DNA of 21,167 nucleotides from a bacterium UBA2219 (GTDB lineage Bacteria; Desulfobacterota; Deferrimicrobia; Deferrimicrobiales; Deferrimicrobiaceae). The position numbers were made by a program, and so were the translations under genes. Below, piece by piece: positions 7,250 through 15,545 of the stretch (the stretch's first letter is position 1; each line of letters opens with the position of its first letter). The stretch lies in assembly GCA_002327765.1 (NCBI GenBank), contig DCUH01000129.1:32890-54056 (forward strand), read 5' to 3'. The notes under the pieces are model-generated. The model ran no database searches, had not been told where the DNA came from, and saw only the letters and a program-made list of their open reading frames with translations.

Positions 7250-8167
7250 ATGAGCCGGCACCCGTTGGAGGGACAGAAGCGCCGCAAGCGCGTTGGCTGG
7301 GCGGCCCTGATCGCGGGGGCGTTCGCCTCCGGCCTTCTCCTGATGGGCGTGGCGTTGTTCTGGCCGTCGGGGGATTCGCCCGCCCCGCGAAAGGTTTCCC
7401 CGTTCGCCGAGCCGGAATCCCGGCTCCCGGCCGTCAAGGGCGAGGACGCCGGCGACGTCGAGCGGCGCGAGCCGCTGCTGGCGATCGTCGTGGGCGACCT
7501 CGGGTACGACCCGGTCCGGGACGCCGAGTGGCTCGATTTTCCGGGGAAGATCACGATGTCCGTCCTCCCGTTCGGCCCTTCGTCGAGGAACGTGGCGGCG
7601 TCGGCGCAGTCCCGGGGGCACTGCGTCATCCTGCACGTTCCGATGGAGCCCCGCTCCCCGTCGCCCGACGGGACAGAGCCGTTCCGGCTGCGCGTCGGGA
7701 TGGAGCGGGAAGAGATCGCGGAGCGGCTCGCCCGCATGGCGCAGGAAGTGCCGCAGGCCGTCGGGGCGATGAACCACATGGGATCCGCCTTCACAACCGA
7801 CCCGGACTCGATGGACGCCTTCGCGGAAACGCTGAAAAAAATGGGGTATTTCTTCGTCGACGGGGCGACGGCGCCCGACTCGCTGGGGATGGAGGCGTCC
7901 GGCAAGGCCGGTGTGGCCGCGGTGCAGCGCGACGTCTTCCTCGACGACGACCCCGCCCCCGAGGCGTTGCGCCGCCAATGGGAAAAAGCGGTGGCGCTGG
8001 CGAAGAAGAACGGGTGGGCCGTGCTGGTCTGCCATTCCCGCGGGAAGACGTTCTCCGCGCTGTCCGCCCTGATTCCCACCCTTCAAAAGGAAGGGGTCCG
8101 GCCGGTGACCGTCCCGGAGCTGCTCGCGGAAAGCGCTCCTTCCGACGGACCGGCGGAGGGGGAATAA
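7250..8167 (+). CDS. divergent polysaccharide deacetylase family protein (YibQ-like)
   Basis: The 305-residue protein has one membrane anchor (about residues 16-38), a Pro-rich linker and a C-terminal domain of the divergent polysaccharide deacetylase family, whose E. coli member YibQ is encoded beside EnvC. Family landmarks are ILHVPMEP, NHMGS (175-179), YFFVDG, DVFLDDD and VCHSRG. The first metal-site motif, usually I-D-D-x-G, here reads VGDLGYD (81-87), so the first aspartate is Gly82 while Asp83 is kept. Whether the family deacetylates anything is not settled, and this change weakens the case further. It starts 25 bases after ctpA and ends one base before xseA. Confidence 0.88.
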   Translation: MSRHPLEGQKRRKRVGWAALIAGAFASGLLLMGVALFWPSGDSPAPRKVSPFAEPESRLPAVKGEDAGDVERREPLLAIVVGDLGYDPVRDAEWLDFPGKITMSVLPFGPSSRNVAASAQSRGHCVILHVPMEPRSPSPDGTEPFRLRVGMEREEIAERLARMAQEVPQAVGAMNHMGSAFTTDPDSMDAFAETLKKMGYFFVDGATAPDSLGMEASGKAGVAAVQRDVFLDDDPAPEALRRQWEKAVALAKKNGWAVLVCHSRGKTFSALSALIPTLQKEGVRPVTVPELLAESAPSDGPAEGE

Positions 8168-8168
8168 G

Positions 8169-9539
8169 GTGGCGCGCGGGCAGGAAGAGCTCTTCGGGAC
8201 CCCTCCGCCGCCGGACGCCGTCCTCACCGTCTCGGACCTGACCTCCCGGATCAAGCGCACGCTGGAGTCCTCCTTCCGCCTCTTCCGCGTGGAAGGGGAG
8301 GTTTCGAACTACAAGCTGCACGAGGCGTCCGGGCACCGGTACTTTTCCCTCAAGGACGAAGGGGCGCAGATCCGCGTCGCCCTGTTCCGCGGGCGCGACC
8401 GCCACATCTACGGGGAGATCCGCGACGGCCAGACAGTGATCGTCACCGGCTCCCTGGGCGTGTACGAGAGGAAGGGGGAGTACCAGGTCTACGCGCAGTC
8501 CGTCGAGGTCCGCGGGGTGGGGAACCTCCTCGTGGAGCTGGAGCGGAGGAAGCGCAGGCTCGCGGAGGAAGGGCTGTTCGACCCCGCGAGGAAGCGCCAC
8601 CTCCCGGCCTTCCCTCGGCGCGTCGGGATCGTCACCTCGCGCCACGGGGCCGCCCTGCGCGACATGGTGCGCGTCGTCCGGTCGCGGTTCCCGGGCGTAG
8701 GGATCGTCCTCGCCCCCGCCCTCGTGCAGGGTCCGGGCGCGGCGGCGGACATCGCGGCCGCCCTGGACGCGATGTACCTGCACGGCCGAGCGGACGTGAT
8801 CATCGCGGGCAGGGGGGGAGGGTCGATCGAGGACCTCTGGGCCTTCAACGAGGAGGAGGTCGTGCGGGCGCTGGCCCGCTCCCCGGTCCCGACGATCAGC
8901 GCCGTCGGCCACGAGACGGACTTCACCCTTTCCGACCTTGCCGCCGACCTGCGGGCCCCCACGCCCACGGGCGCGGCGCAGGCGGCCGTCCCCGACCGCG
9001 TGGAGCTCCTGGAACGCGTCGCGGCGCTTTCGCTGCGGATGCGGAGGGCGGAAGCGCACCTCCGGGACGCCGCCCGCAGGGAGTGGCGCATCGCGGCGGG
9101 GATGCTGTCCGACCCCAGGCCCGCCCTCCAGGGGAAGCGGTACGCGCTGGGGGAGCAGGAGGCGTCCCTGGCGGAATCCGCGAAATCCGCCGTCCGGGAC
9201 GGCCGCGAACGGCTGGAGCGGCTTTCCTTCTCCGTCCGGCTCCATTCGCCCGCGGCGTGGGTGTCCGCAAGGCGCGGGGAAGTCGCCGTGCTCCGCTCGC
9301 GGGCGGAGGCCGGCGCCGATTCCGCGAAGCGCCGGCTTCGCGCGCGCATCGACCTGCTTTCCGGGAAGCTTGCCGTCATGAACCCGAAGTCGGTCCTCAC
9401 GCGGGGCTATTCCATCGCCATCGACCGCTCGACGGGGAAGGCGGTCCGGTCCGTGTCGGAGGCGCGTCCGGGCGAGGCGCTTGACATCCACGTATCCGAC
9501 GGCGCGTTCGGCGCGGTCGTCGAAGGAGAGAAGACATGA
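8169..9539 (+). CDS. xseA: exodeoxyribonuclease VII large subunit
   Basis: The 456-residue protein matches the XseA plan: an N-terminal OB fold (about 18-115, with FRVEGEVSNYKLH and GHRYFSLKDEGAQI), a central domain with the signatures GIVTSRHGAALRDM, IAGRGGGSIEDLW and SAVGHETDFTLSDLAADLRA, then a long coiled-coil segment and the C-terminal NPKSVLTRGYSI region. With the small subunit XseB it degrades single-stranded DNA from both ends in the cytoplasm. The start is GTG at 8169, one base after the upstream stop. Its own stop overlaps the next gene by four bases (ATGA). Its partner xseB is separated from it by an unrelated peptidase gene. Confidence 0.96.
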   Translation: MARGQEELFGTPPPPDAVLTVSDLTSRIKRTLESSFRLFRVEGEVSNYKLHEASGHRYFSLKDEGAQIRVALFRGRDRHIYGEIRDGQTVIVTGSLGVYERKGEYQVYAQSVEVRGVGNLLVELERRKRRLAEEGLFDPARKRHLPAFPRRVGIVTSRHGAALRDMVRVVRSRFPGVGIVLAPALVQGPGAAADIAAALDAMYLHGRADVIIAGRGGGSIEDLWAFNEEEVVRALARSPVPTISAVGHETDFTLSDLAADLRAPTPTGAAQAAVPDRVELLERVAALSLRMRRAEAHLRDAARREWRIAAGMLSDPRPALQGKRYALGEQEASLAESAKSAVRDGRERLERLSFSVRLHSPAAWVSARRGEVAVLRSRAEAGADSAKRRLRARIDLLSGKLAVMNPKSVLTRGYSIAIDRSTGKAVRSVSEARPGEALDIHVSDGAFGAVVEGEKT

Positions 9540-10420
9540 TCTCCGGGAGGTTCCTCGCGCTCGCGTCCGCGATGCTCACCGCTTGCGCCGCCTGTTTCGT
9601 GACGCCCGCCGCTGCGCTGACGATCTTCGTTTCCGGGGGTGCCCCGGCGCAGGGGACCCCCCTCCTGGTCGAAGTGGCGGAGACGGGGCCCGTCGACAAC
9701 ATGGCCCTCACCTGGAGGGGCGCTCCCTGCCCTTTGCGTGAAACCGCCCCCGGCCGATACGAAGCGCTGATCGGAGTGGACCTCATGGACGCCGCCGGGC
9801 CGGGGATCCTCGCGGCGGAATCGGTCGCCGGCGGCGTGCGGAACCGGGTCGAGATGCCGCTTTCCGTCGTCGAGAGGGACTTCCCCGTCCAGAAGATGAC
9901 CCTGCCGGCGGGGATGGCCGAGTTCGACGCCCCGACGCTCCGGCGCATCGGGGAGGAAAAGAAGGCGCTCGACGAACGGTTCGCCCGGGTGACCGTTCCC
10001 ATCCTGTGGACGTTGCCCTTCCTCGCACCGGTGGAGGAGTTCCGGCCGGAGAATTTCGGCTCCCGGCGGGTGATCAACGGGGAGCCCCGGGCGCCGCATA
10101 CCGGCGTGGACATCCGCCTCCCGGAGGGGACCCCAGTGCGCGCGATCGCCGGCGGCGTGGTCGTCCTCGCCGCGGAGCAGTTCTTCGGGGGGAAATCGGT
10201 GGTGATCGATCACGGCGGGGCGGTTTTCAGCCTCTACTACCACCTGCAGCGGTATTCCGTGGAGGAGGGGCGGCGCGTCGCCCGGGGAGAAACGATCGGT
10301 GCGGTCGGCGCCACGGGCCGCGCCACGGGGCCGCACCTGCACTTCGGGGTCCGGGTCCCCGGCGGCCGGGTCGACCCGTCGCTCCTCTTCGCCCTCCCCG
10401 GGAAAGAAACCGCGAAATAG
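9536..10420 (+). CDS. secreted M23 family peptidoglycan endopeptidase (catalytic residues intact)
   Basis: The 294-residue protein begins with a signal peptide (cleavage likely after PAAA, residue 27; LTAC at 14-17 also reads as a possible lipobox). A beta-rich N-terminal region resembling the domain before M23 in similar proteins is followed by an M23/LytM domain (about 165-285). The zinc and catalytic residues are present: H188-T-G-V-D192, His236 in YYHLQ and the H267-L-H269 pair in GPHLHFG. It should cut peptide cross-links in peptidoglycan in the periplasm, in contrast to the dead LytM domain of the envC product upstream. It overlaps xseA by four bases and precedes xseB by 33. Confidence 0.93.
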   Translation: MISGRFLALASAMLTACAACFVTPAAALTIFVSGGAPAQGTPLLVEVAETGPVDNMALTWRGAPCPLRETAPGRYEALIGVDLMDAAGPGILAAESVAGGVRNRVEMPLSVVERDFPVQKMTLPAGMAEFDAPTLRRIGEEKKALDERFARVTVPILWTLPFLAPVEEFRPENFGSRRVINGEPRAPHTGVDIRLPEGTPVRAIAGGVVVLAAEQFFGGKSVVIDHGGAVFSLYYHLQRYSVEEGRRVARGETIGAVGATGRATGPHLHFGVRVPGGRVDPSLLFALPGKETAK

Positions 10421-10453
10421 GATAAACTATAAGATTGCGGAGGCAATGCGAAG

Positions 10454-10708
10454 ATGGCGGGCAAGGGGAAGGAGCCTTCCTTCGAGGAGGCGATGAAGGG
10501 GCTGGAGTCCGTGGTGGCCCGGCTGGAGTCGGGTGAGGCCCCACTCGAGGAGACCATCCGGCTCTTCGAAGAGGGGATGAAGCTGTCCGAGGCCTGCCGG
10601 AAGCGGCTGGACGAAGCCGATCGGAAGATCGAGCTGCTGCTGCGAAAGCCCGGGGGCGTGTCGGCGGAAACGGCGGACGAGGAAGAGTTCCTGGTGAAAG
10701 AGGACTGA
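10454..10708 (+). CDS. xseB: exodeoxyribonuclease VII small subunit
   Basis: The 84-residue protein has the XseB core: SFEEAMKGLESVVARLE, then GEAPLEETIRLFEEGMKL and a C-terminal CRKRLDEADRKIELL helix. Several copies of XseB bind one XseA to form exonuclease VII. The start is ATG at 10454 with GGAGG at 10439-10443, ten bases upstream. Another ATG at 10446 lies closer to that site but in a different frame and yields only a 16-residue arginine-rich peptide. The gene sits six bases before ispA, an arrangement (xseB-ispA-dxs) common in proteobacteria. Confidence 0.95.
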   Translation: MAGKGKEPSFEEAMKGLESVVARLESGEAPLEETIRLFEEGMKLSEACRKRLDEADRKIELLLRKPGGVSAETADEEEFLVKED

Positions 10709-10714
10709 GAAAAG

Positions 10715-11611
10715 TTGGCCGGACCCCGCTCGCAGGAATATTCGCGCCTTCGCGGGATGGTGGAGGAGGCCCTTCCGGGGTACCTGTCGCCGGCGGCGTG
10801 CGGCGCGCCGGACCCCTTGCGCAAGGCCATGGAATATTCCCTGATGGCCGGCGGGAAGCGCGTGCGTCCCGTCCTGCTCCTTTCCGCCGGTAAGGCCGTT
10901 GGGGGAAGGGAGGAGGAACTCCTGCCGTTCGCGTGCGCGGTCGAGTTCGTGCACACGTATTCGCTGATCCACGACGACCTCCCCGCGATGGACGACGACG
11001 ATTTCCGGCGCGGCAAGCCCACGTCCCACAAGGTCTTCGGCGAAGGGATGGCGGTCCTCGCCGGCGACGCCCTGCTGACCGAGGCGTTCCGGATCATGGC
11101 GGAATCGGAGGCCGCGGCTGCGCAGCCCGGCAGGGCGGTCCGGGCCATCGCGGACCTGGCCCGCTCCGCGGGGGCCGAGGGGATGGTCGGCGGGCAGCAG
11201 ATGGACCTCTCCTCCGTCGCCGGAACCGCGGACGCGTCGACAGTCGACGAGATCGAGCTGCGGAAGACCGCCGCGCTGCTCGCCTCCTGCGCCCGGATGG
11301 GGGGGATCCTCGGGGGCGGAACGCAGGGGCAAGTGGACGCGCTCGGCGATTTCGGGACGCAGCTGGGGCTGCTGTTCCAGGTCACCGACGACATCCTGGA
11401 CGAGACGGCGAGCTTCGAGGAGATGGGGAAAGGGACCGCGAAGGACCGCGCGCGCGGGAAGTGGACCTATCCCGTGGCGTACGGCCTTCCGGCCGCGAAC
11501 GCGCGGGCGGAGGCGCTCGGACGCGAGGCGCTGGACGCGCTCGCCGCGTTCGGCGGCGAGGCCGACACGCTGCGCGGGCTGGTCCGCATGGTTCAGGACA
11601 GGAGATCGTAG
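10715..11611 (+). CDS. ispA: polyprenyl (farnesyl) diphosphate synthase
   Basis: The enzyme condenses isopentenyl diphosphate with allylic diphosphates to make C15 (or C20) prenyl diphosphates for quinones and the undecaprenyl carrier. The 298 residues contain GGKRVRPVLLL, the first aspartate-rich motif HDDLPAMDDDD (Asp87, Asp88, Asp93, of the bacterial type with two extra residues), GQQMDL and the second motif DDILD (225-229). The TYSLIHDD context matches short-chain farnesyl diphosphate synthases. The start is TTG at 10715, six bases after xseB, which gives the usual N-terminal length; the ribosome binding site (GAGGA in the xseB end) is modest. It is followed after three bases by dxs, so supply and use of isoprenoid precursors are cotranscribed. 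Confidence 0.94.
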   Translation: MAGPRSQEYSRLRGMVEEALPGYLSPAACGAPDPLRKAMEYSLMAGGKRVRPVLLLSAGKAVGGREEELLPFACAVEFVHTYSLIHDDLPAMDDDDFRRGKPTSHKVFGEGMAVLAGDALLTEAFRIMAESEAAAAQPGRAVRAIADLARSAGAEGMVGGQQMDLSSVAGTADASTVDEIELRKTAALLASCARMGGILGGGTQGQVDALGDFGTQLGLLFQVTDDILDETASFEEMGKGTAKDRARGKWTYPVAYGLPAANARAEALGREALDALAAFGGEADTLRGLVRMVQDRRS

Positions 11612-11614
11612 CCG

Positions 11615-13552
11615 ATGGCGAAGCTTCCGTGGCTCGTTTCGATCCGGTGTCCCGCCGACCTGAAGAAGGTCCCGAGGGAGCAGCTCGCCGAAGTGGCGGC
11701 GGAGCTGCGGGAGAAGATCGTCCGTGACGTGTCGCGGACGGGAGGGCACCTCGCGTCGAGCCTCGGCGTCGTGGAGCTGACGATCGCGCTCCATTACGTC
11801 TTCGACTGCCCCGAGGACCGGTTCGTCTGGGACGTCGGGCACCAGGCGTACGCCCACAAGATCCTCACCGGGCGGGGCGCCGCCTTCGCGGGGCAGCGGA
11901 CCTGGGGAGGCATCTCCGGCTTCCCGCGCATTTCCGAAAGCATCTATGACGCGTTCGGCACCGGTCATTCCGGGACGTCGATCTCAGCCGCCCTCGGGAT
12001 GGCCGCGGCCAGGGACCTCGACGGGAAGAAGAACCGCGTCGTCGCGGTCATCGGGGACGGGTCCCTCTCCAACGGGCTGGCCTTCGAGGGGCTGAACCAG
12101 GCGGGACACCGGAAGCGCGACCTGGTCGTCGTGCTGAACGACAACGAGTTCTCGATCTCCCACAACGTCGGGGCGCTGTCTGGGTACCTGACCCGTATCA
12201 TGACGGGGCGGGCCTACACCTCCTTCCGGAAACGGATCGAGAAGCTGCTCAAGTCGATGCCCCACGGCGCGTTCCTGGCGCGCATCGCGAAGAAGTCCGA
12301 GGAGCTGACCAAGGGGTTCATCGTCCCCGGGATCCTGTTCGAGGAGCTGGGGTTCACCTACGTCGGCCCCATACCCGGCCACGACCTCGAAGCCCTCATC
12401 CGGACCTTCCAGAACCTCTCGAACATCGAGGGGCCGACGTTTGTCCACGTGGTCACGACGAAAGGGAAGGGGTACGCGCCGGCGGAGGCCAACCCCGAGT
12501 TCTTCCACGGCGTGGGCACCTTCGACCCGGAGACCGGGAAAGGGACCGGGACGTCCGCGGGCCCGACCTACACGGACGTTTTCTCGGACGCCATCGTCGC
12601 CCTGGGCAGGGAGAACCCGAAGGTGGTCGCCATCACCGCCGCCATGTGCAGCGGGACGGGACTCGGGAAATTCAAGGAAGCGTTCCCCGATCGCTTCTTC
12701 GACGTCGGGATCGCCGAGTCCCATGCGGTGACCTTCGCCGCGGGGCTGGCGCGCGAAGGGAAGATCCCCGTGGTGGCGATCTATTCCACCTTCCTGCAGC
12801 GCGCCTTCGACCAGGTCATCCACGACGTGTGCCTGCAGAGTCTTCCGGTGGTGTTCGCCGTCGACCGCGGCGGGGTCGTCGGCGCGGACGGCGCTACGCA
12901 CCAGGGGCTCTTCGACCTGTCGTTCCTGCGCGGGATCCCCAACATGTCCGTGATGGCGCCGCGCGACGAGGCGGAGCTGGTGCGGATGCTGCGGACCGCC
13001 GTGGCGTCCGGGCGGCCCGCGGCGGTCCGGTATCCCCGCGGCGCGGGCATGGGCGTCCCCGTGCCGGCGGACCCCGGGACGGTCCCCTGGGGGAAGGGGG
13101 AGCTTCTCGCGGACGGCCGCGACGTCCTGCTCGTCGGCATCGGGGCGACCGTATCCACCTGCCTGCTCGCCGCGCGGGAGCTCCGGAAGGCGGGGGTGTC
13201 CGCCGCGGTGGTCGACGCCCGGTTCGTGAAGCCGATGGACGCCGGGCTGATCCTGCCGCTCGTCCGCCGGATCGGGCGGGTGATCACGGTCGAGGAGAAC
13301 GTCCTCGCCGGGGGCTTCGGCAGCGCGGTGCTCGAGATGCTCGACGAGAACGACGAGCATCCCCACCAGTTCCACCGGATCGGGTTCGCGGACCGGTTCG
13401 CGGAGCACGGGGCGCCGTCGGAGATCCGCGAAGCCTTCGGCGTGACCGCGGCGCGCGTGGCAGAGGAGGCCCTCCGGATCTGCTCCCCCGGGAAATCGTT
13501 CATCCCGTCGATCCTCTACGGCATCCGTTCCCGTCTCGAGAAGATTGTCTGA
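11615..13552 (+). CDS. dxs: 1-deoxy-D-xylulose-5-phosphate synthase
   Basis: Dxs makes 1-deoxy-D-xylulose 5-phosphate from pyruvate and glyceraldehyde 3-phosphate, using thiamine diphosphate; this is the first step of the MEP isoprenoid pathway. The 645 residues cover the complete enzyme: VWDVGHQAYAHKILTGR, GTGHSGTSISAALGMA, the thiamine diphosphate and magnesium motif GDGSLSNG (Asp148, with Asn about 27 residues later in LNDNEFSIS), KGKGYAPAE and the transketolase-like C-terminal half with DVGIAESHAV and YPRGAG. The region between residues 150 and 156 reads SLSNG where many Dxs have ALTGG. The ribosome binding site AGGAGA (11600-11605) is nine bases from the ATG. It follows ispA by three bases. 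Confidence 0.96.
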   Translation: MAKLPWLVSIRCPADLKKVPREQLAEVAAELREKIVRDVSRTGGHLASSLGVVELTIALHYVFDCPEDRFVWDVGHQAYAHKILTGRGAAFAGQRTWGGISGFPRISESIYDAFGTGHSGTSISAALGMAAARDLDGKKNRVVAVIGDGSLSNGLAFEGLNQAGHRKRDLVVVLNDNEFSISHNVGALSGYLTRIMTGRAYTSFRKRIEKLLKSMPHGAFLARIAKKSEELTKGFIVPGILFEELGFTYVGPIPGHDLEALIRTFQNLSNIEGPTFVHVVTTKGKGYAPAEANPEFFHGVGTFDPETGKGTGTSAGPTYTDVFSDAIVALGRENPKVVAITAAMCSGTGLGKFKEAFPDRFFDVGIAESHAVTFAAGLAREGKIPVVAIYSTFLQRAFDQVIHDVCLQSLPVVFAVDRGGVVGADGATHQGLFDLSFLRGIPNMSVMAPRDEAELVRMLRTAVASGRPAAVRYPRGAGMGVPVPADPGTVPWGKGELLADGRDVLLVGIGATVSTCLLAARELRKAGVSAAVVDARFVKPMDAGLILPLVRRIGRVITVEENVLAGGFGSAVLEMLDENDEHPHQFHRIGFADRFAEHGAPSEIREAFGVTAARVAEEALRICSPGKSFIPSILYGIRSRLEKIV

Positions 13553-13568
13553 ACCGCGGGGCGCCGCC

Positions 13569-14360
13569 TTGCCGGCACGCAGGAGACTCGACGCCGAAAT
13601 GGTGGGGCGGGGCATCGCGGAGACGCGCGCGAAGGCCCAGGCGCTGATCCTTTCGGGCAGGGTCCTCCTCTCCGGCGCGGTCTGCTCGAAGTGCGGGGCG
13701 CCCGTGAAGGAGGGAGCGGAGATCTCCCTTCTCCCCTCGGCGCGCCCTTTCGTTTCCCGGGGAGGTGGGAAGCTCGACGGGGCGCTCGACGACCTCGGCG
13801 TCGACGTCGCCGGGTGCGTCGCCCTCGACGTCGGGGCGTCCACGGGAGGCTTCACCGATTGCCTCCTGCGCCGGGGGGCCCTCCGGGTGCACGCGGTCGA
13901 CGTGGGGGAACGGCTGCTCGACGACCGCCTCGCGCACGATCCCCGGGTCATCTCCAAAGAAGGTGTAAACTTTCGGTACGCCGCTGCCGATCTTTTAGAA
14001 GAGGAAGTATCCGTGGCCGTGGTGGACGTGTCTTTCATTTCCCTGCGCCATATACTTCCGGCGCTTACGCGTTTCCTTTCGCCCGGCGCGCAGGTGATCC
14101 CCCTCGTGAAGCCCCAGTTCGAAGCGGGGAAAGGGAAGGTCGGGAAGGGGGGGGTCGTGAGGGACGAGGCGGTGCGAAGGGAAGCGGTCCGGAACGTGGC
14201 CGCCTTCGCCGCGGGGCTCGGTTTCGAGGTGGCCGGAGAAGCGGAAAGCCGGGTGCACGGCCCCAAGGGGAACCGGGAAGTGTTCCTCCGGCTCATCTGG
14301 AAGGGGAGCGGAAAAGGTTCCTTGACTTCAACGGATGCGGAAGGTAATGATCTTGCCTAG
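13569..14360 (+). CDS. tlyA: TlyA family rRNA 2'-O-methyltransferase (hemolysin-like)
   Basis: The protein has an N-terminal S4 RNA-binding domain (about 1-60, with RRLDAEMVGRGIAETRAKAQ) and an FtsJ-like Rossmann methyltransferase domain, whose S-adenosylmethionine motif is LDVGASTGGFTDCLL (Asp87 to Gly94 region), followed by VDVSFISLRHILPAL and LVKPQFEAGK. TlyA in mycobacteria methylates cytidines of 16S and 23S rRNA; the hemolysin name is historical. I chose TTG at 13569 because it places the S4 domain at residue 5, as in relatives. TTG at 13545 is an alternative that adds eight residues and overlaps the dxs stop. Neither start has a strong ribosome binding site. The length from 13569 is 263 residues, normal for the family. 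Confidence 0.92.
   Translation: MPARRRLDAEMVGRGIAETRAKAQALILSGRVLLSGAVCSKCGAPVKEGAEISLLPSARPFVSRGGGKLDGALDDLGVDVAGCVALDVGASTGGFTDCLLRRGALRVHAVDVGERLLDDRLAHDPRVISKEGVNFRYAAADLLEEEVSVAVVDVSFISLRHILPALTRFLSPGAQVIPLVKPQFEAGKGKVGKGGVVRDEAVRREAVRNVAAFAAGLGFEVAGEAESRVHGPKGNREVFLRLIWKGSGKGSLTSTDAEGNDLA
14322..14351 (+). promoter_or_regulatory. weak putative promoter upstream of the LysM protein gene
   Basis: TTGACT (14322-14327) matches five of six -35 positions. AATGAT (14346-14351) at an 18-base spacing matches four of six -10 positions. It lies in the last codons of tlyA. It may give the LysM gene its own transcription start at the end of the long operon. Confidence 0.35.
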
Positions 14361-14394
14361 ATGCGGGGGTGCGCGCAAATGACATTTGATTTCA

Positions 14395-14408
14395 CGCCCT
14401 TTCGGGCG
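14395..14408 (+). other. small stem-loop ahead of the LysM gene ribosome binding site
   Basis: CGCCC (14395-14399) pairs with GGGCG (14404-14408) around TTTC. It sits 7 bases before the GAGG of the LysM gene. The stem is short and without a T-run, so it is not a terminator; any leader role is speculative. Confidence 0.3.
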
Positions 14409-14426
14409 GGGAAACGAGGTGTGGCG

Positions 14427-15497
14427 ATGAGGCGGCCATCGGGATTCTGCATGGCGGTAGCGATTGTCGGCTTGGTGCTTCTCCTTCCCGCCGGGGCGTT
14501 CGCCCAGCCGGAAGGCGCGGGGCAGTTGGAGGTTCCCCCGGGGGGGATCGTCCATACCGTCGTTGCGGGAGACACCTTGTGGGACCTCTCCGCGAAGTAC
14601 ATGGGCTCCCCGTGGAAGTGGAAGGAGATCTGGGAGCTCAACCGCTTCGTCACCAATCCGCACTATATCTACCCGGGCATCCGGATCGTGATCGTCCCGT
14701 CGGGGCCGAGGGAAGTGTCGCTCGTCGTCGAGTCGCCGGCGGCACCCGCCGCGGCGCCGGAAACCGCCCCGTCCGCGGTCTCCGCCGCCCCCCCCGCGGC
14801 CGCCAGGGAGAATTACCTCGACGTGAGTCCGGACTCCCTGGTCCGCGCCGGGCAGTTCCTCGCGGAAAAGCCGAAGGGGATCGGGAAGATCACGGGAGGC
14901 AAGGACCCCAAGGAGGGTTTCTCCGCGGGCGATACGGTATATCTCTCGCTCGACCGAAGGATACCCGAAGGTCAGATGCTGGCCGTCTACCGGGTCCGCG
15001 GGCCGCTGAGCGTGCCGGGAGGGCGCGTTTCCTCCGGCTACGTGAAGTTCCTTCTCGGGATCCTGCAGATGGGCCCGGTCGAGGAGGGCCGGCCCACCGC
15101 GGTAGTCCGTACATCGTTTCTGGACATCACCCGGGATGACATCGTTTCCGACGAAATCCCCGCCTATTCCAGGGTGAAGGTCGTGCCGGGAGACGATAGG
15201 GTGCGGGCCACGGTGATCGCTTCCCGCAACGTCAACGTGGAGCTCGCCACCGGCGATTTCATCTTCATCGACAGCGGTTCTGCTGCGGGCGTGGAAGTCG
15301 GCAACGTGTTCCGGATCTACCGGGCGATCGAGCTAGAGGCCGGCGCGGCCACGGTCAGTCGAGGCGAAACGAAGATCGAGGTGGCCCGCGCCGTTGTGGT
15401 GCGGGCGGACAAGGATTTTTCCACGCTGTACGTCAACAGCGGCACGAGACCGTTCGATGTGGGATCCGAGGCGCGCAGGGGGGTCCCCGCGAAGTAG
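14427..15497 (+). CDS. exported LysM domain protein
   Basis: The 356-residue protein has a signal peptide (cleavage likely after AFA, residue 26) and one LysM domain (about residues 40-90, with VVAGDTLWDLSAKYMG and the closing IYPGIRIVI), which binds glycan chains of peptidoglycan. A Pro/Ala-rich linker follows, then a C-terminal region of about 230 residues that I cannot assign; it is beta-rich with repeated GDTVYLS, GDFIFIDSG and GNVFRIYRA-type strands. ATG at 14427 is preferred because GAGG (14416-14419) lies seven bases upstream and the signal peptide begins there. The reading frame stays open to an ATG at 14361, which would put an implausible 22 residues ahead of the signal peptide. Located between tlyA and dprA, it is probably an envelope structural or assembly factor. 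Confidence 0.85.
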   Translation: MRRPSGFCMAVAIVGLVLLLPAGAFAQPEGAGQLEVPPGGIVHTVVAGDTLWDLSAKYMGSPWKWKEIWELNRFVTNPHYIYPGIRIVIVPSGPREVSLVVESPAAPAAAPETAPSAVSAAPPAAARENYLDVSPDSLVRAGQFLAEKPKGIGKITGGKDPKEGFSAGDTVYLSLDRRIPEGQMLAVYRVRGPLSVPGGRVSSGYVKFLLGILQMGPVEEGRPTAVVRTSFLDITRDDIVSDEIPAYSRVKVVPGDDRVRATVIASRNVNVELATGDFIFIDSGSAAGVEVGNVFRIYRAIELEAGAATVSRGETKIEVARAVVVRADKDFSTLYVNSGTRPFDVGSEARRGVPAK

Positions 15498-15504
15498 CTC
15501 TTTT

Positions 15505-15528
15505 CGTCCGGGCGGCATCGCCCGGACG
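15505..15528. other. strong GC-rich hairpin, possible T-less terminator
   Basis: CGTCCGGGCG (15505-15514) and CGCCCGGACG (15519-15528) form a perfect 10-bp stem with a GCAT loop, seven bases after the LysM gene stop. No T-run follows on the + strand. It could slow or end transcription, or protect the 3' end of the LysM message. Confidence 0.6.
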
Positions 15529-15545
15529 GCACGGATCTTGATCGG

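Noticed and set aside
5023..8079. Very long open frame on the minus strand opposite envC, ctpA and yibQ
   Set aside because: It is an antisense shadow of G/C-rich third positions. It is low-complexity, rich in Arg, Pro and Ser, has no recognisable domain and lies wholly opposite well-identified genes.
10405..10433. TATAAG ahead of xseB as a promoter
   Set aside because: The -10 match is good, but the -35 at the right distance (AGAAAC) is poor, and the transcript would start at the ribosome binding site itself.
10446..10496. Alternative ATG two bases after the xseB GGAGG giving a short Arg-rich peptide
   Set aside because: The spacing is too short for initiation and the 16-residue product looks random; the xseB ATG at 10454 has family-typical sequence.
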